Source of the DNA: Idiomarinaceae bacterium HL-53 | Lineage (GTDB): Bacteria; Pseudomonadota; Gammaproteobacteria; Enterobacterales; Alteromonadaceae | Direction of reading: 5' to 3' | Assembly: GCA_001458075.1 (NCBI GenBank) | Contig: LN899469.1 | Coordinates: 2,268,659 to 2,332,658, forward strand | Length of the DNA: 64,000 nt | In this document: one piece after another, positions 1 through 8,395 of the stretch | Layout: each line of letters opens with the position of its first letter | Position numbering within the stretch: the stretch's first letter is position 1 | Notes under the pieces: model-generated | What the model saw: only the letters and a program-made list of their open reading frames with translations | Told to the model about the DNA's origin: nothing | The model's database searches: none | Position numbers and translations under genes: made by a program

Positions 1-623
1 AGTAAATCTGAGCCGGGAACGGGCATAAAAACCTTTTCAAGGAAGCGAACTTGACGAAATCTGCGCTCCCCCTCATCTTCGCTTTCATGTGAGCCACCCA
101 AAAGGCTCGCTAAGCGCCCACCAATAGCATCGGCAGCGCGGCTCACGCCGACAGTATATTTAGCGAGGCTGAATTCATACTCATCAGAACGCCACAGAAG
201 CTCACCGGTTTGTGAGTCAAGAGCCATGACGATTTCTTTGTCGGCTTGGTGATCGAAAAGAAAGACCAGATTATGTTCCGGTACTGGCACCATGTCATAG
301 GTGGTCGCCATGAAATCGCCTGCAGAGAACCCAAGGCCGCCAATACGACCACTCGCTTGCCGCGGGACTGCCGAAGTCCAGCTTTCTTCGAGGGAGTTAA
401 TAACCGTTCCAGTGCGGCCATCCACTACAAATACATTACGATCAGAGCCTAAAAAGACACACTCCCCATCATGCAGAACATGAACTGCACTGTACTCTTG
501 CGCACTCATAGGAGACACCCAATCTGGGCTAATGTCCGATTCCTCGGTGGAGGCACAACCTAATTGAAATGTGAGTACAACAGATGCGGCGAGCGCTGCC
601 GCGACGCGTGATTGGAGTTTCAT
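1..623 (-). CDS. Lipoprotein with PQQ-type beta-propeller repeat (3' end missing)
   Basis: The reading frame is open from an ATG at 623 to the left edge, so the C-terminus is outside the window. The start has a GGTGA-type ribosome binding site. The first 23 residues are a lipoprotein signal ending in a lipobox-like QLGC, so the protein is probably anchored to a membrane facing the periplasm. The visible part contains a blade-like segment (ALDSQTGELLWRS), typical of PQQ-like/BamB-type propeller repeats, in which a value is compared between 'database' and current states. No catalytic residues are visible. The exact role cannot be assigned from this fragment; a BamB paralogue or a propeller lipoprotein of unknown ligand are the options. 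Confidence 0.7.
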   Translation of the reverse strand, partial: MKLQSRVAAALAASVVLTFQLGCASTEESDISPDWVSPMSAQEYSAVHVLHDGECVFLGSDRNVFVVDGRTGTVINSLEESWTSAVPRQASGRIGGLGFSAGDFMATTYDMVPVPEHNLVFLFDHQADKEIVMALDSQTGELLWRSDEYEFSLAKYTVGVSRAADAIGGRLASLLGGSHESEDEGERRFRQVRFLEKVFMPVPGSDL

Positions 624-776
624 CCCTGTCACCTTTTTTGTTGAAATGAAAAGGCGACTGCATCCTGTCCTCATTTATGAATTACCATGCAAACTAGCAG
701 GGCGGATGTTAACTCAATGTTAGTTAATTTGCAAAATAAGTTCGGTTACTCAAACAACCATAAGTACTTCCTTTCA

Positions 777-2204
777 CTAAAACGTACTGAGCCCCGTAAA
801 TTCCATCGTACGGTAGAGAAACTGGTGCCACGCACTGCTATTTGCATACACTTCATAATCGACACTGAATTGCCGGCCGTCAACATTATGCCACTGACTA
901 AAGAACCACAAATTCGCATCAAGCATGGGTTGGGATGATGCCCTTCCCCTGAGTACAACACTCGTTTCTAAGTTTAAATTATGCATATTTCTGCGTGTAA
1001 AATTAGTAGAACCGAGCACTAAGATTGCTTCGTCCGACGGTGTTTTATGCATGAGCCATTTCGCGTGGCATTGCTCGCCTTGTGTATTGCACCAACGCAC
1101 ATTCACACCGGCATTCACTAACTCGTGGGCGACAGGGCGGTTAGGCACGCCGTTCTTCACTCTCCCGAATGCATCTTTATTCGGGTCAAGTAATACACGC
1201 ACTTGAGCCCCACGCTGCGCCGCATTCTTCAGTGCAGTGATTATCTCCCAATCTGAGAGATAAAAAACTGCGACATCTAGATAATCTTCGCTCTCTACAT
1301 TATTGATAATCGAGAGCAAGGTTCGCTCCACAGCACGCTCCGTGACTACCTGCACGCTCACATCGCCTTGTGGTATTTCACGCGCGCTCGGTTGGGGAAT
1401 GCTCATCACTTCTGGCCCTTGCGAGAGCTTTAAAACCGCCAGCTCTGTGTTAAGCAGATCGTGCGCAGCCGGGCCACTGAATTGCAGTGCGACATTCCCG
1501 TGGGCACTGCTGCCGTCGTGAGGGTTCGCAGAGGTGACCAATGCGCTGAGTTCACCCTGTTGGTCTGCGAGCAGTACTTTCCGGTGGTTCGCCTTGAAAT
1601 TAAGCAGTGCGAGGTAGCTTCTCAGCGACACTCGACCCTCGCCAAAAGGATTGGGTAATGTATCTGCTTCCGAGTTGCCAAATGGCTGCATAAAGGGCCG
1701 CCAAAGCGCGGAGTAAAGCGGGTTACTGTCACGTAGTCGAGTTAAATCTGTCAGCGTTACTTCGATCCCTGCATTCCTCAAACTTTCGAAGTGAATAGAG
1801 CTTTGGCCGCCATAAATGGTATTAATCGGATCAGAGATAACATGGATTTGAATGTCAGGAAAAGCGGCTTTCTGAGCGATTAACGCCAACGTAATTTCGT
1901 ACGACAACGGTCGATGCTCTTCCGCAACCGCGCCCTGAAACGCATTAAATAAAAACATATCAATCAGGATAAATTCTTCGGCGTTCGCAATCATCGAAAA
2001 CGCCTCATCAAATATCTCCTGCTCCAGAACGCGCTCGCCCTGCCTATTCACATAGGAAATATCTGCTAGGAATCTAACGTGGCTTGCATCACGAATTTCA
2101 CCCGTATAATCAAGCCCTTCTGGAAGTGGTTTAAACACGTGGTAAGCGCAATGAAGCACTACCAAACTAAAAACAACGAGGGATGCCACTCTCAATGTGC
2201 GCAT
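777..2204 (-). CDS. Phospholipase D-like (PLDc) protein, membrane anchored
   Basis: 475 residues with one hydrophobic N-terminal segment (about 7-20), so probably a single-pass or exported protein. Two PLD-type halves are visible. The first has a canonical HxK(x)4D motif (NHRKVLLAD, about residue 205). The second has HAK (about 385) followed by GSTNFTRRN, but the Asp expected four residues after the Lys is displaced. The family covers cardiolipin synthases, phosphatidyltransferases and some nucleases; length and two-domain architecture fit a cardiolipin-synthase-like phosphatidyl transferase or hydrolase acting on membrane lipids. The ATG at 2204 is preceded by AGGAAAG. It stands alone, 150 bases downstream of the neighbouring lipoprotein start. 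Substrate is not predictable from sequence. Confidence 0.8.
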   Translation of the reverse strand: MRTLRVASLVVFSLVVLHCAYHVFKPLPEGLDYTGEIRDASHVRFLADISYVNRQGERVLEQEIFDEAFSMIANAEEFILIDMFLFNAFQGAVAEEHRPLSYEITLALIAQKAAFPDIQIHVISDPINTIYGGQSSIHFESLRNAGIEVTLTDLTRLRDSNPLYSALWRPFMQPFGNSEADTLPNPFGEGRVSLRSYLALLNFKANHRKVLLADQQGELSALVTSANPHDGSSAHGNVALQFSGPAAHDLLNTELAVLKLSQGPEVMSIPQPSAREIPQGDVSVQVVTERAVERTLLSIINNVESEDYLDVAVFYLSDWEIITALKNAAQRGAQVRVLLDPNKDAFGRVKNGVPNRPVAHELVNAGVNVRWCNTQGEQCHAKWLMHKTPSDEAILVLGSTNFTRRNMHNLNLETSVVLRGRASSQPMLDANLWFFSQWHNVDGRQFSVDYEVYANSSAWHQFLYRTMEFTGLSTF

Positions 2205-2285
2205 GTGAGCTTTCCTTTTTTAATTCCCTTTTATAACGCACCCCTGTGCGCACCGCAATTACTGGTAACGCCTATTTTTTGCAAT

Positions 2286-2313
2286 AAAAAACGCACCCGA
2301 AGGTGCGTTTCTT
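2286..2313 (-). terminator. Rho-independent terminator of the cold-shock gene
   Basis: On the minus strand AAACGCACC (2310-2302), a TTCG tetraloop and GGTGCGTTT (2297-2289) form a 9-bp stem followed directly by a T-run. It lies about 25 bases after the csp stop codon. Confidence 0.85.
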
Positions 2314-2335
2314 TGAAAGCTAGTAAAGCTTACTG

Positions 2336-2545
2336 TTAGATAACAGTAATGTTCTCTGCCTGCGGGCCTTTAGGGCCTTGAGTAATAGAGAACTGAACCG
2401 CTTGGCCTTCAGCAAGGGTTTTAAAACCATTACTTACAATTGCGCTAAAGTGTGCAAATACGTCTGCTCCACCTTGCTGTTCAAGAAAACCAAAACCTTT
2501 CGCTTCGTTAAACCACTTTACAGTGCCAGTTACCATGTTAGACAT
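2336..2545 (-). CDS. CspA-family cold-shock protein
   Basis: 69 residues, the normal length for a single cold-shock domain. The RNP1 motif KGFGF and the RNP2-like VFAHFSAI are both present, so it should bind single-stranded RNA/DNA as an RNA chaperone. It has a long untranslated leader of roughly 200 bases with no convincing gene and is followed by a strong terminator, as expected for a monocistronic cold-shock gene. The leader may mediate temperature- or stability-dependent control as in E. coli cspA, but that is inference. Which csp paralogue it is cannot be decided. Confidence 0.93.
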   Translation of the reverse strand: MSNMVTGTVKWFNEAKGFGFLEQQGGADVFAHFSAIVSNGFKTLAEGQAVQFSITQGPKGPQAENITVI

Positions 2546-2809
2546 AATTTATATCCTGATATTAATTTAAAAGTGCGCCCAAATGCTGGGCATTTGTCGG
2601 AGAGGAAATAACTGAAAATTAAAACAACAGGACGGTGGTAATTACGAGTAATTTGACAACGAAGTGTAGATCTAAAACATATTTTCTTTCCAAGTGCGGC
2701 CACAATACGCTGATCTGGTGGGAAGTCAACAAGTCTTTTGAAATGCTTCATTATCGATTCATTTTAAATGTGCTATTTTGAACTATACCTATGAACAAAG
2801 GAGTGGCTC
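2546..2809. promoter_or_regulatory. Divergent intergenic region with long csp 5' leader
   Basis: 264 bases between the csp gene (minus) and the DUF4236 gene (plus). The csp-proximal part is AT-rich and holds a short hairpin (AAATGCCCAGCATTT on the minus strand). A 73-codon open frame runs through it but overlaps csp and resembles no known protein, so it is taken as leader. No clear promoter hexamers were identified. Confidence 0.4.
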
Positions 2810-4030
2810 ATGGCATTTCGTTTTCATCGAAGAATTAGCCTGTTCCCGGGAATACGCCTTAACTTGGGTAAAACCGGGGTGAGTATTTCAGCGGGCGTTA
2901 GAGGCGCCAGTGTCACCGCTGGTAAACGCGGCATTTATGGCAATGTCGGCGCACCTGGCACGGGTATGTCGTATCGCACCCGGCTCGACAAAAACCGAGC
3001 GCACCAACAGCGTGCCGAACGCAATGCATGGCGCGAAGGTGCTGAACTGCAACGCCCGAATGAACTACAAGAACGGGTCACTCTAAAGTGCAATGAGCAA
3101 GGCAAATTAAACATCTTCGATGCGAACGGCGCACCGGCATCGCCGGCCTTAAAAAGGCGCATTTGGTCGCAACATGCAGCCCAGATACACAGCTTTCTTG
3201 AAAGTGAGATAGCGCGTATCAATGACGATCAAGCCCTACTTCTCGAGATTCACCACGACACGCCCCCTCACGACACAGCACCACCTGAATTCGAGCAAGC
3301 GCCCTTCCCCACTGAAGAACCGCAAGCGCCTAAATTCATTCCCAAGCGCTGGTGGCACGCCTTTTGGAAAAGCAAAGCGCAAGAACGAATACAGCACAAC
3401 ACAGCGCTTGAAGCGGCCTATCGCGAGCAACATTCAGCATGGGCCGCCGCCAAAGAAGAACATGAACAAGCACAGGCAGAATTAGCAGAAGCATTTACAG
3501 AAGACTTACAACACGACCGAGAGTTTCAGGAGCGGGTATTAGAAAGTGAGCTGCAGCAACTCGATTGGCCTCGAGAAACCCTCATTGATTTTGAACTTGA
3601 ACAAACAAGCTCAGGGCTCACGCTGCACATCGATGTAGACTTCCCCGATCCAGAAAGCTTTCCAAGCCGCGAAGCAAGCTTTAGCAAGAACCAGAAGCGC
3701 CTGTTGATCAAAAACAAAAGCACAACACAACAAAGAAAAGAATATGCGCAGCATGTTCACGGCGCGCTGTTTCGCGTGATCGGCGTCGCGTTCGTAACAC
3801 TGCCAAACTTGAGCGAAATTGAAATTGCGGGCTACCGGCAAATACACCACCCGGCCACCGGGCAAGCACAAGACGAATACATTATCCGCGTAAAACTCAC
3901 TCGCAATGGGTGGCACACCCTCCATCTAGAACAAATAGAGCACATCGACCCGATCGCGGCACTAGCACAGTTCGAACTCACGAGAAATATGACCAAAACC
4001 GGCATTTTCCGCGCCATTGAACCGGAGTAA
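2810..4030 (+). CDS. DUF4236 domain protein with long coiled-coil extension
   Basis: 406 residues. The first about 55 residues are a DUF4236 domain: FRFHRR...LFPGIRLNLGKTGVSIS, then a glycine-rich stretch (GKRGIYGNVGAPGTG). DUF4236 proteins are widespread and uncharacterised. The remainder is charged, rich in Glu, Gln and Ala, with a likely coiled coil at about 195-245 and a C-terminal alpha/beta-looking part. No signal peptide or membrane segment is evident. The ATG at 2810 has an AAAGGAG site at good spacing. It is followed after 3 bases by a tiny membrane-protein gene, so the two are probably one transcript. Confidence 0.8.
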   Translation: MAFRFHRRISLFPGIRLNLGKTGVSISAGVRGASVTAGKRGIYGNVGAPGTGMSYRTRLDKNRAHQQRAERNAWREGAELQRPNELQERVTLKCNEQGKLNIFDANGAPASPALKRRIWSQHAAQIHSFLESEIARINDDQALLLEIHHDTPPHDTAPPEFEQAPFPTEEPQAPKFIPKRWWHAFWKSKAQERIQHNTALEAAYREQHSAWAAAKEEHEQAQAELAEAFTEDLQHDREFQERVLESELQQLDWPRETLIDFELEQTSSGLTLHIDVDFPDPESFPSREASFSKNQKRLLIKNKSTTQQRKEYAQHVHGALFRVIGVAFVTLPNLSEIEIAGYRQIHHPATGQAQDEYIIRVKLTRNGWHTLHLEQIEHIDPIAALAQFELTRNMTKTGIFRAIEPE

Positions 4031-4033
4031 CAC

Positions 4034-4171
4034 ATGGCATTTTATCTTTTCTTACTCATCATTGTTTTATTCGTTCCAGAGAGTTGGCTCCCTTATGCAT
4101 TCGTTATTGGCGCCGCCTGGGCCATTCTCCGTGGGTATCGAGAGGTGGTGGGAAGAGATAAAGATAAGTAG
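4034..4171 (+). CDS. Small single-pass membrane protein, 45 aa
   Basis: ATG at 4034, stop TAG at 4169-4171, 45 codons. It starts 3 bases after the DUF4236 stop, whose end (GGAG) can act as its ribosome binding site. Two hydrophobic stretches (about 2-14 and 20-32) are followed by a basic/charged tail (RGYREVVGRDKDK). The start spacing, tight coupling and the terminator after it support a real small gene. No family is recognised. Confidence 0.6.
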   Translation: MAFYLFLLIIVLFVPESWLPYAFVIGAAWAILRGYREVVGRDKDK

Positions 4172-4205
4172 TGATTTGGGGCGGTGGGGAATACCCCAGG
4201 AACAA

Positions 4206-4241
4206 AAATGCCTCTCACGTTGGAGATCGCGAGAGGCATTT
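4206..4241. terminator. Bidirectional terminator hairpin
   Basis: AAATGCCTCTC (4206-4216) and GAGAGGCATTT (4231-4241) form an 11-bp perfect stem between two convergent genes; the flanking A and T runs allow use in both directions. Confidence 0.8.
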
Positions 4242-4256
4242 ATCACACCAAGTCCT

Positions 4257-6833
4257 TTAGTTGTAAACTCGGCTCACGTTGAACGATTCGCCGGTGACTG
4301 GATCTCTCACTACAAAAGTAAAGGTAATAGGCGTCGTTGCACCACCAAGACCTATCGTTATAGTTAGACCATGTGAGGTTCCCGCTCCGATAACACCACC
4401 ATTTAAGTTGCTCGGGTCTGTGGTTGAAATGAGTTGTCTTGTCGCATCATTTGCACGAAATTCAACGAGATCAAGATTCACACCCGTATTGTTTGTGATG
4501 GAATAGCCAAATTGAGAACCTTGCTGAACAATACCGTTGATAATAACAACGGAAGCGCTCAATCCTTTACTAAACTCATCAGCCATCTCGCTAATCGGCT
4601 TTACTCGCACAACAAAGCTGTCGCTCACACCATTTTGCGCCGTAAAAGTAACGTCAACATTGCCCGCAGCTACTGCACTTAGCTCACCTGCATCGGTCAC
4701 CGTCCCGATATTGGTATTGTTGACGGTCCACGAGCCCTCACTCGTAACATCGCGACTATCGCCACTCGTCATCTCTGCTGTTGCAGAGAGTTGCAATGCG
4801 CGCCCACGATAAACGTCACTTTGATCCGCACTCACAACAACCGATTCAATCTCATTTTCTGCAACAGTCATGATTTGAGAAGTTGTAATACCATCGATCG
4901 CAGCGGTAACGGTTGCATCGCCCGCACTCACACCAGTAATTCGGCCTTTAGTACCTGACTGGTTACTTACTTGGAATATTGAGGCATCGCTAGTTTGCCA
5001 CGACGCGTCTTCATTCAAACTTCGCGTCTCCCCATTTGAGAATGTACCAACGACTTGTGCGGTCTCAGATTCACCAACAAAGACACGTGTAAATTCATGA
5101 CTAAAATCTAACGACTCCAGCACTGCATCTACCACGGTTAAATCGTAGCTTCCCTCTATATTTCCCATCACCGCTGTTACTTGCGCTCCCCCTGCAGTGC
5201 GTGCAGTCAGTAAACCGGGTGATTCTTGAGGCGCTTCAAATTGCGCAACCGACGTATCAGAGATCGACCACGTAACATTCTCGGTGATATCTGACACATC
5301 ACCATTTTGGAATGTGCCCAATGCGTATAACTGTCGTGTTCTACCCTCAGGCAAGCCACCGTCGTCGCTGAATGTAGCGTCCGGGCTTCGGCTACTGTTC
5401 AATAGCCGGGCCGGAACTAACGGCACTCCATTATTGCCAACTAAAGGTGTAGAAGTCACTTCTATCGAGGTCACAACAAGTTCTTCCACCACCAACGTAA
5501 ATGCGTCATCGAAATCACCCAAGCTTGCGTTAATCTCCGCTTCGCCTGGTGTAACGGCCGACACGCGACCCGCTGTTTCACTGTGATTGCTCACCGTTGC
5601 AACGCCTTCATCACTAGAAGACCAAGTAACCTCGGCCGTAATATCTCGATTTGAGCCATCGCTATATTCGCCCTGCGCATTCGCATTAAATCGACCGCCT
5701 TCATACGTGTTAAATGAATCGGTAGGCGTTACTTGCACTGAAGTTAGTATTGCTTCGGTGATGTTGAGCTGAATTGTATCCTCATACCCACTAAAGCTAG
5801 CGAAAATCTCCACATTGCCTTCTTCCAAACCAGTCACAACGCCACTTTCTGAGATAGTTGCGATATTTGGGTCGCCAACAGACCATTGGGCTTCGTTCAC
5901 AACATTTCGCACATTCCCGTCGCTGTAGTAAGCCTCAGCAGTCATCTGGAGCGTCGTTCCAACGGGTACGTTGCTTTGTGAGGCTGACAGCGTAAGCTCT
6001 GTCGGAATGGCGTCTGTTATGGTTAGCTCCGCCGTATCAGTCAGCCCACCTAAATCAGCCAGTATCGTTGCGGTTCCAGGCGCCAATGTGGTTATTTCCG
6101 GACCGCTGAGTGTTACAAGATCAGAATCGCTCGAGATGAGTGCATCCTCTGCTCTCTCTAGAACCGTTCCATCCGTGTAAGTGACCGTCACTCGGGCACT
6201 GGAGCTTTCCCCCGCAGCCACTTGGTTCGGACTTAAGCCAAGAGCGATTGCCGCTGGCTTCGCCTCAGTTACTGTAACCGATGCCGTTTCCGTAAGGTCA
6301 CCGAAAGCGATGAGCACTTCAGAACCACCTTGCGACACGGTAGACACAAGGCCGTCGGCGGTTACATCGATCACCTGTGTATCAAAGCCTGAATAAGTAG
6401 CACTTACGTCGCGCCGCTCGCCATTGCTGTATATGCCATCGATCTCAAACTGATAGTTTTGCCCCAAGGCCAAAGAAATCGATAAATCCGAAACAACTAA
6501 CTCTCGCAACTCAGCAGCTGTTACCTCGATTTCCACCGTATCGCTGAAGCCTTTAAATTCAGCAGAAATATTAGCGACACCTTCTGCTACTGAACTCGCC
6601 GTTAATCCATTTAGCGAAATTGCATCATCACCACTTAACGCTAGCTCAACCTCTTCAATTGTGAGCGTGCGCGAAGTATCATTGTTAAAATTAGCAACAA
6701 CAGAGAGTGTTGTACTATCCCCCAACGCAAGCGTTTGCTGCACTGCATTGATTTCTATACTTTCTATTTTTTTATCAGAGCCACCACACCCAATAAGTGC
6801 AATGACAAGCAAAAATGAAATTAAATATCTCAT
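4257..6833 (-). CDS. Surface/periplasmic lipoprotein with eight BIG2 Ig-like repeats
   Basis: 858 residues from the ATG at 6833, chosen because it has an AAAGGA site 7 bases upstream and begins a lipoprotein signal with lipobox LIGC; a GTG 36 bases further upstream lacks both. After the lipidated Cys come eight repeats of about 90-100 residues, each opening with a variant of 'I.SIEV...' and containing YSDG-R-DVT, W-S-D-VA-VS and G-A-ITA motifs, the pattern of bacterial Ig-like group 2 (BIG2) domains. Repeat 6 carries an insertion. The C-terminal 110 residues are different. BIG2 proteins are usually adhesins or cell-surface scaffolds; the ligand is unknown. It stands alone on its strand. Confidence 0.85.
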   Translation of the reverse strand: MRYLISFLLVIALIGCGGSDKKIESIEINAVQQTLALGDSTTLSVVANFNNDTSRTLTIEEVELALSGDDAISLNGLTASSVAEGVANISAEFKGFSDTVEIEVTAAELRELVVSDLSISLALGQNYQFEIDGIYSNGERRDVSATYSGFDTQVIDVTADGLVSTVSQGGSEVLIAFGDLTETASVTVTEAKPAAIALGLSPNQVAAGESSSARVTVTYTDGTVLERAEDALISSDSDLVTLSGPEITTLAPGTATILADLGGLTDTAELTITDAIPTELTLSASQSNVPVGTTLQMTAEAYYSDGNVRNVVNEAQWSVGDPNIATISESGVVTGLEEGNVEIFASFSGYEDTIQLNITEAILTSVQVTPTDSFNTYEGGRFNANAQGEYSDGSNRDITAEVTWSSSDEGVATVSNHSETAGRVSAVTPGEAEINASLGDFDDAFTLVVEELVVTSIEVTSTPLVGNNGVPLVPARLLNSSRSPDATFSDDGGLPEGRTRQLYALGTFQNGDVSDITENVTWSISDTSVAQFEAPQESPGLLTARTAGGAQVTAVMGNIEGSYDLTVVDAVLESLDFSHEFTRVFVGESETAQVVGTFSNGETRSLNEDASWQTSDASIFQVSNQSGTKGRITGVSAGDATVTAAIDGITTSQIMTVAENEIESVVVSADQSDVYRGRALQLSATAEMTSGDSRDVTSEGSWTVNNTNIGTVTDAGELSAVAAGNVDVTFTAQNGVSDSFVVRVKPISEMADEFSKGLSASVVIINGIVQQGSQFGYSITNNTGVNLDLVEFRANDATRQLISTTDPSNLNGGVIGAGTSHGLTITIGLGGATTPITFTFVVRDPVTGESFNVSRVYN

Positions 6834-6948
6834 AACATAGTCCTTTAAATAATGTTGCTTCCAGCACACACAACAGCCGCTAGCAACCGACAGTGAAAGG
6901 CTCAGAAATCATAAACCGAGCCTTCAGTTCAAAGCTTAAAATTGAGAA

Positions 6949-6965
6949 GCGACATTTCGTGTCGC
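6949..6965 (-). terminator. Weak hairpin after the defence-island operon
   Basis: GCGACA (6949-6954) and TGTCGC (6960-6965) form a 6-bp stem with a 5-base loop; on the minus strand it is followed by a T-rich stretch. It lies about 20 bases after the DUF3293 stop and could end that transcript. Confidence 0.4.
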
Positions 6966-6987
6966 AGGGAAGTTATTATGAGATTTT

Positions 6988-7425
6988 TTATTTCAGGTTG
7001 AGCGCTGAATATGGCCTGAGCACAAGTTCTGGAGTGTAACTATCAGTGCAGAACACAAATGCATTTTGGCCGTATTTTTCAGCAAGTTTCGAAGCTGTTG
7101 TTAGCGTAATACCAAGAATCAACAAACTCTCCTCGCCCGGCCACTCTCCCCTCGGGTCCTGGCCGATACCTTCGAAGTACGGATAACCAAGGTAGTTCAC
7201 TTCCTTTCGAAACTGAATTAACAAGCGCTCATTTTCAGCAGCACTCATCGGCCGGCTGAAGGGATTCTGAGGTGTGATATAAGCCGCCGACGAGCATTTA
7301 TGCGCCGTAAACATCTCGCTTAGCACATCGTGCTGCTTACCAATTTCCAGCACGTATTCTCGCCCACGCCAGTGGAATTTGTAGTGTGTTGCTTGGTAGG
7401 CGGCTATGAGGTTTTTATCTAACAT
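6988..7425 (-). CDS. DUF3293 domain protein
   Basis: 145 residues from the ATG at 7425; a TTG at 7437 would add four residues and overlap the antitoxin stop. The sequence (YQATHYKFHW near the start, then ITPQNPFSRPMS, GEESLLILGI, AFVFCTDS) fits the DUF3293 family, small cytoplasmic proteins of unknown function. It follows the MqsA-like antitoxin by 8 bases and is probably co-transcribed with it as the last gene of the island. Function unknown; its position suggests either an accessory of the island or the first resident gene next to it. Confidence 0.75.
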   Translation of the reverse strand: MLDKNLIAAYQATHYKFHWRGREYVLEIGKQHDVLSEMFTAHKCSSAAYITPQNPFSRPMSAAENERLLIQFRKEVNYLGYPYFEGIGQDPRGEWPGEESLLILGITLTTASKLAEKYGQNAFVFCTDSYTPELVLRPYSALNLK

Positions 7426-7433
7426 GGCCAAAC

Positions 7434-7907
7434 TCAATTTATTTCATCGTTTGAAATTGCGTTATCGGCAACAACAGCACAGGAAGCGCTCAGGCCGGCT
7501 TCGACTCGCAGTTCTTGATACACGTTTGGGAATCGATCTGCAACGCGCATTAATTTATCCATTGCCTCTGATTGAGTCACATCGTCACTCTCATATTTTG
7601 AGAATGCAACCACGCCGCCACCAAAAACTTTAGCAGCGTCACTTTGTTTCAGATCCAAACGCTCACGCAAGGCTTTTACTTCGGCGCCGGTTAGTAAACC
7701 ATCAACTTCCTTCTTAAACGCTACCATACGGCGTTTGTTATCGCGTGATTGCTGCGGCAACGTCATTTCAACGCCGCACGTATCGCACTCACAGTAATCG
7801 GCTCTCAGCTCTCGCCTAACTGATTTATAGGTGACTGTGTTCACCCCTTGTTTTTGTTCTAAGGTTCCTTCCTCACACAAGTCACACATCACTGGGTGTT
7901 TACTCAT
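7434..7907 (-). CDS. mqsA-like: MqsA-family antitoxin (Zn finger plus HTH)
   Basis: 157 residues. The N-terminal part has two Cys pairs (CDLC and CDTC, with an extra CEC) as in the zinc-binding toxin-neutralising domain of MqsA. The C-terminal part is an XRE-type helix-turn-helix with the family signature FGGGVVAFSKYE, nearly identical in pattern to MqsA FGGG-AFSRYE. It should bind the upstream-encoded toxin and repress its own operon. It lies 10 bases downstream of the 140-residue toxin candidate; toxin-first order is that of mqsRA. A C-terminal extension of about 20 residues past the HTH is unusual. Confidence 0.85.
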   Translation of the reverse strand: MSKHPVMCDLCEEGTLEQKQGVNTVTYKSVRRELRADYCECDTCGVEMTLPQQSRDNKRRMVAFKKEVDGLLTGAEVKALRERLDLKQSDAAKVFGGGVVAFSKYESDDVTQSEAMDKLMRVADRFPNVYQELRVEAGLSASCAVVADNAISNDEIN

Positions 7908-7917
7908 GTTTCATCTC

Positions 7918-8340
7918 CTATGTTGACAGATGGCATGACACCATCAGCAGGAGTTTGCCATTACTGTTAATGGCAAACTTTAAATATATTTCGCAGTCTA
8001 TTTCCTTATGTGCTGCCTCAACCCAAGTTTTGTCTATAACGACATAGTCATCACAGGCCGCAATAGCTTTTGCGCTCAGGCGACACCAAACCGATTTGCG
8101 GTAGCGACCGCCAGTAACCGCATTTTTTATCAGCCTTGCCAGCTCCTCATTATCAAGTTCTAGAGCCTGTATATCGTTCCTGCATTTTTCAGTTGACGCT
8201 CTTATGACATCACTGTTGCTTAATAAACGGATAATTTCCTCGACCGGGTAAAGAAGCCCTGCACCAATGCGGCGACCAGCGTCACTCCATTCCGTCGGAG
8301 GGTCATCTTTAAAATGGCTGAGAATCTTATTATTTACCAT
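7918..8340 (-). CDS. Putative MqsR-like toxin
   Basis: 140 residues, directly upstream of an MqsA-type antitoxin and in the same operon. Its C-terminal end (IYLKF, then KLLLMVSCHLS) resembles the last strands of the MqsR ribonuclease fold (VYLK..., LIVSF), and a DDYVVIDKTW segment could match the preceding helix. MqsR proteins are about 98 residues, so this one has about 40 extra N-terminal residues (helical, ending in RLIKNA). MqsR enzymes cleave mRNA at GCU sites; whether this one does is inference from partnership. An unrelated toxin paired with an MqsA antitoxin is the alternative. Confidence 0.55.
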   Translation of the reverse strand: MVNNKILSHFKDDPPTEWSDAGRRIGAGLLYPVEEIIRLLSNSDVIRASTEKCRNDIQALELDNEELARLIKNAVTGGRYRKSVWCRLSAKAIAACDDYVVIDKTWVEAAHKEIDCEIYLKFAINSNGKLLLMVSCHLST

Positions 8341-8360
8341 TATGGTAAGTATACTCCATA
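8341..8360. promoter_or_regulatory. Candidate operator of the toxin-antitoxin operon
   Basis: TATGG (8341-8345) and CCATA (8356-8360) are inverted around a centre containing AGTATACT, immediately upstream of the toxin start. MqsA-type antitoxins autoregulate through short palindromes; the match is by position and symmetry only. Confidence 0.35.
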
Positions 8361-8395
8361 TTGCAAGTTCAGTTTAATAGGTAAAGTCGTATCTC

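Noticed and set aside
2530..2751. 73-codon open frame upstream of and overlapping csp
   Set aside because: It runs through the untranslated leader in a different frame, ends inside csp and resembles no family; treated as leader.
6834..6869. Longer start of the BIG2 lipoprotein
   Set aside because: The upstream GTG has no ribosome site and would bury the lipoprotein signal.
6870..6987. Left attachment site matching the tRNA-Val 3' end
   Set aside because: No copy of the tRNA 3' end was found near the left end of the island, and no integrase is present.
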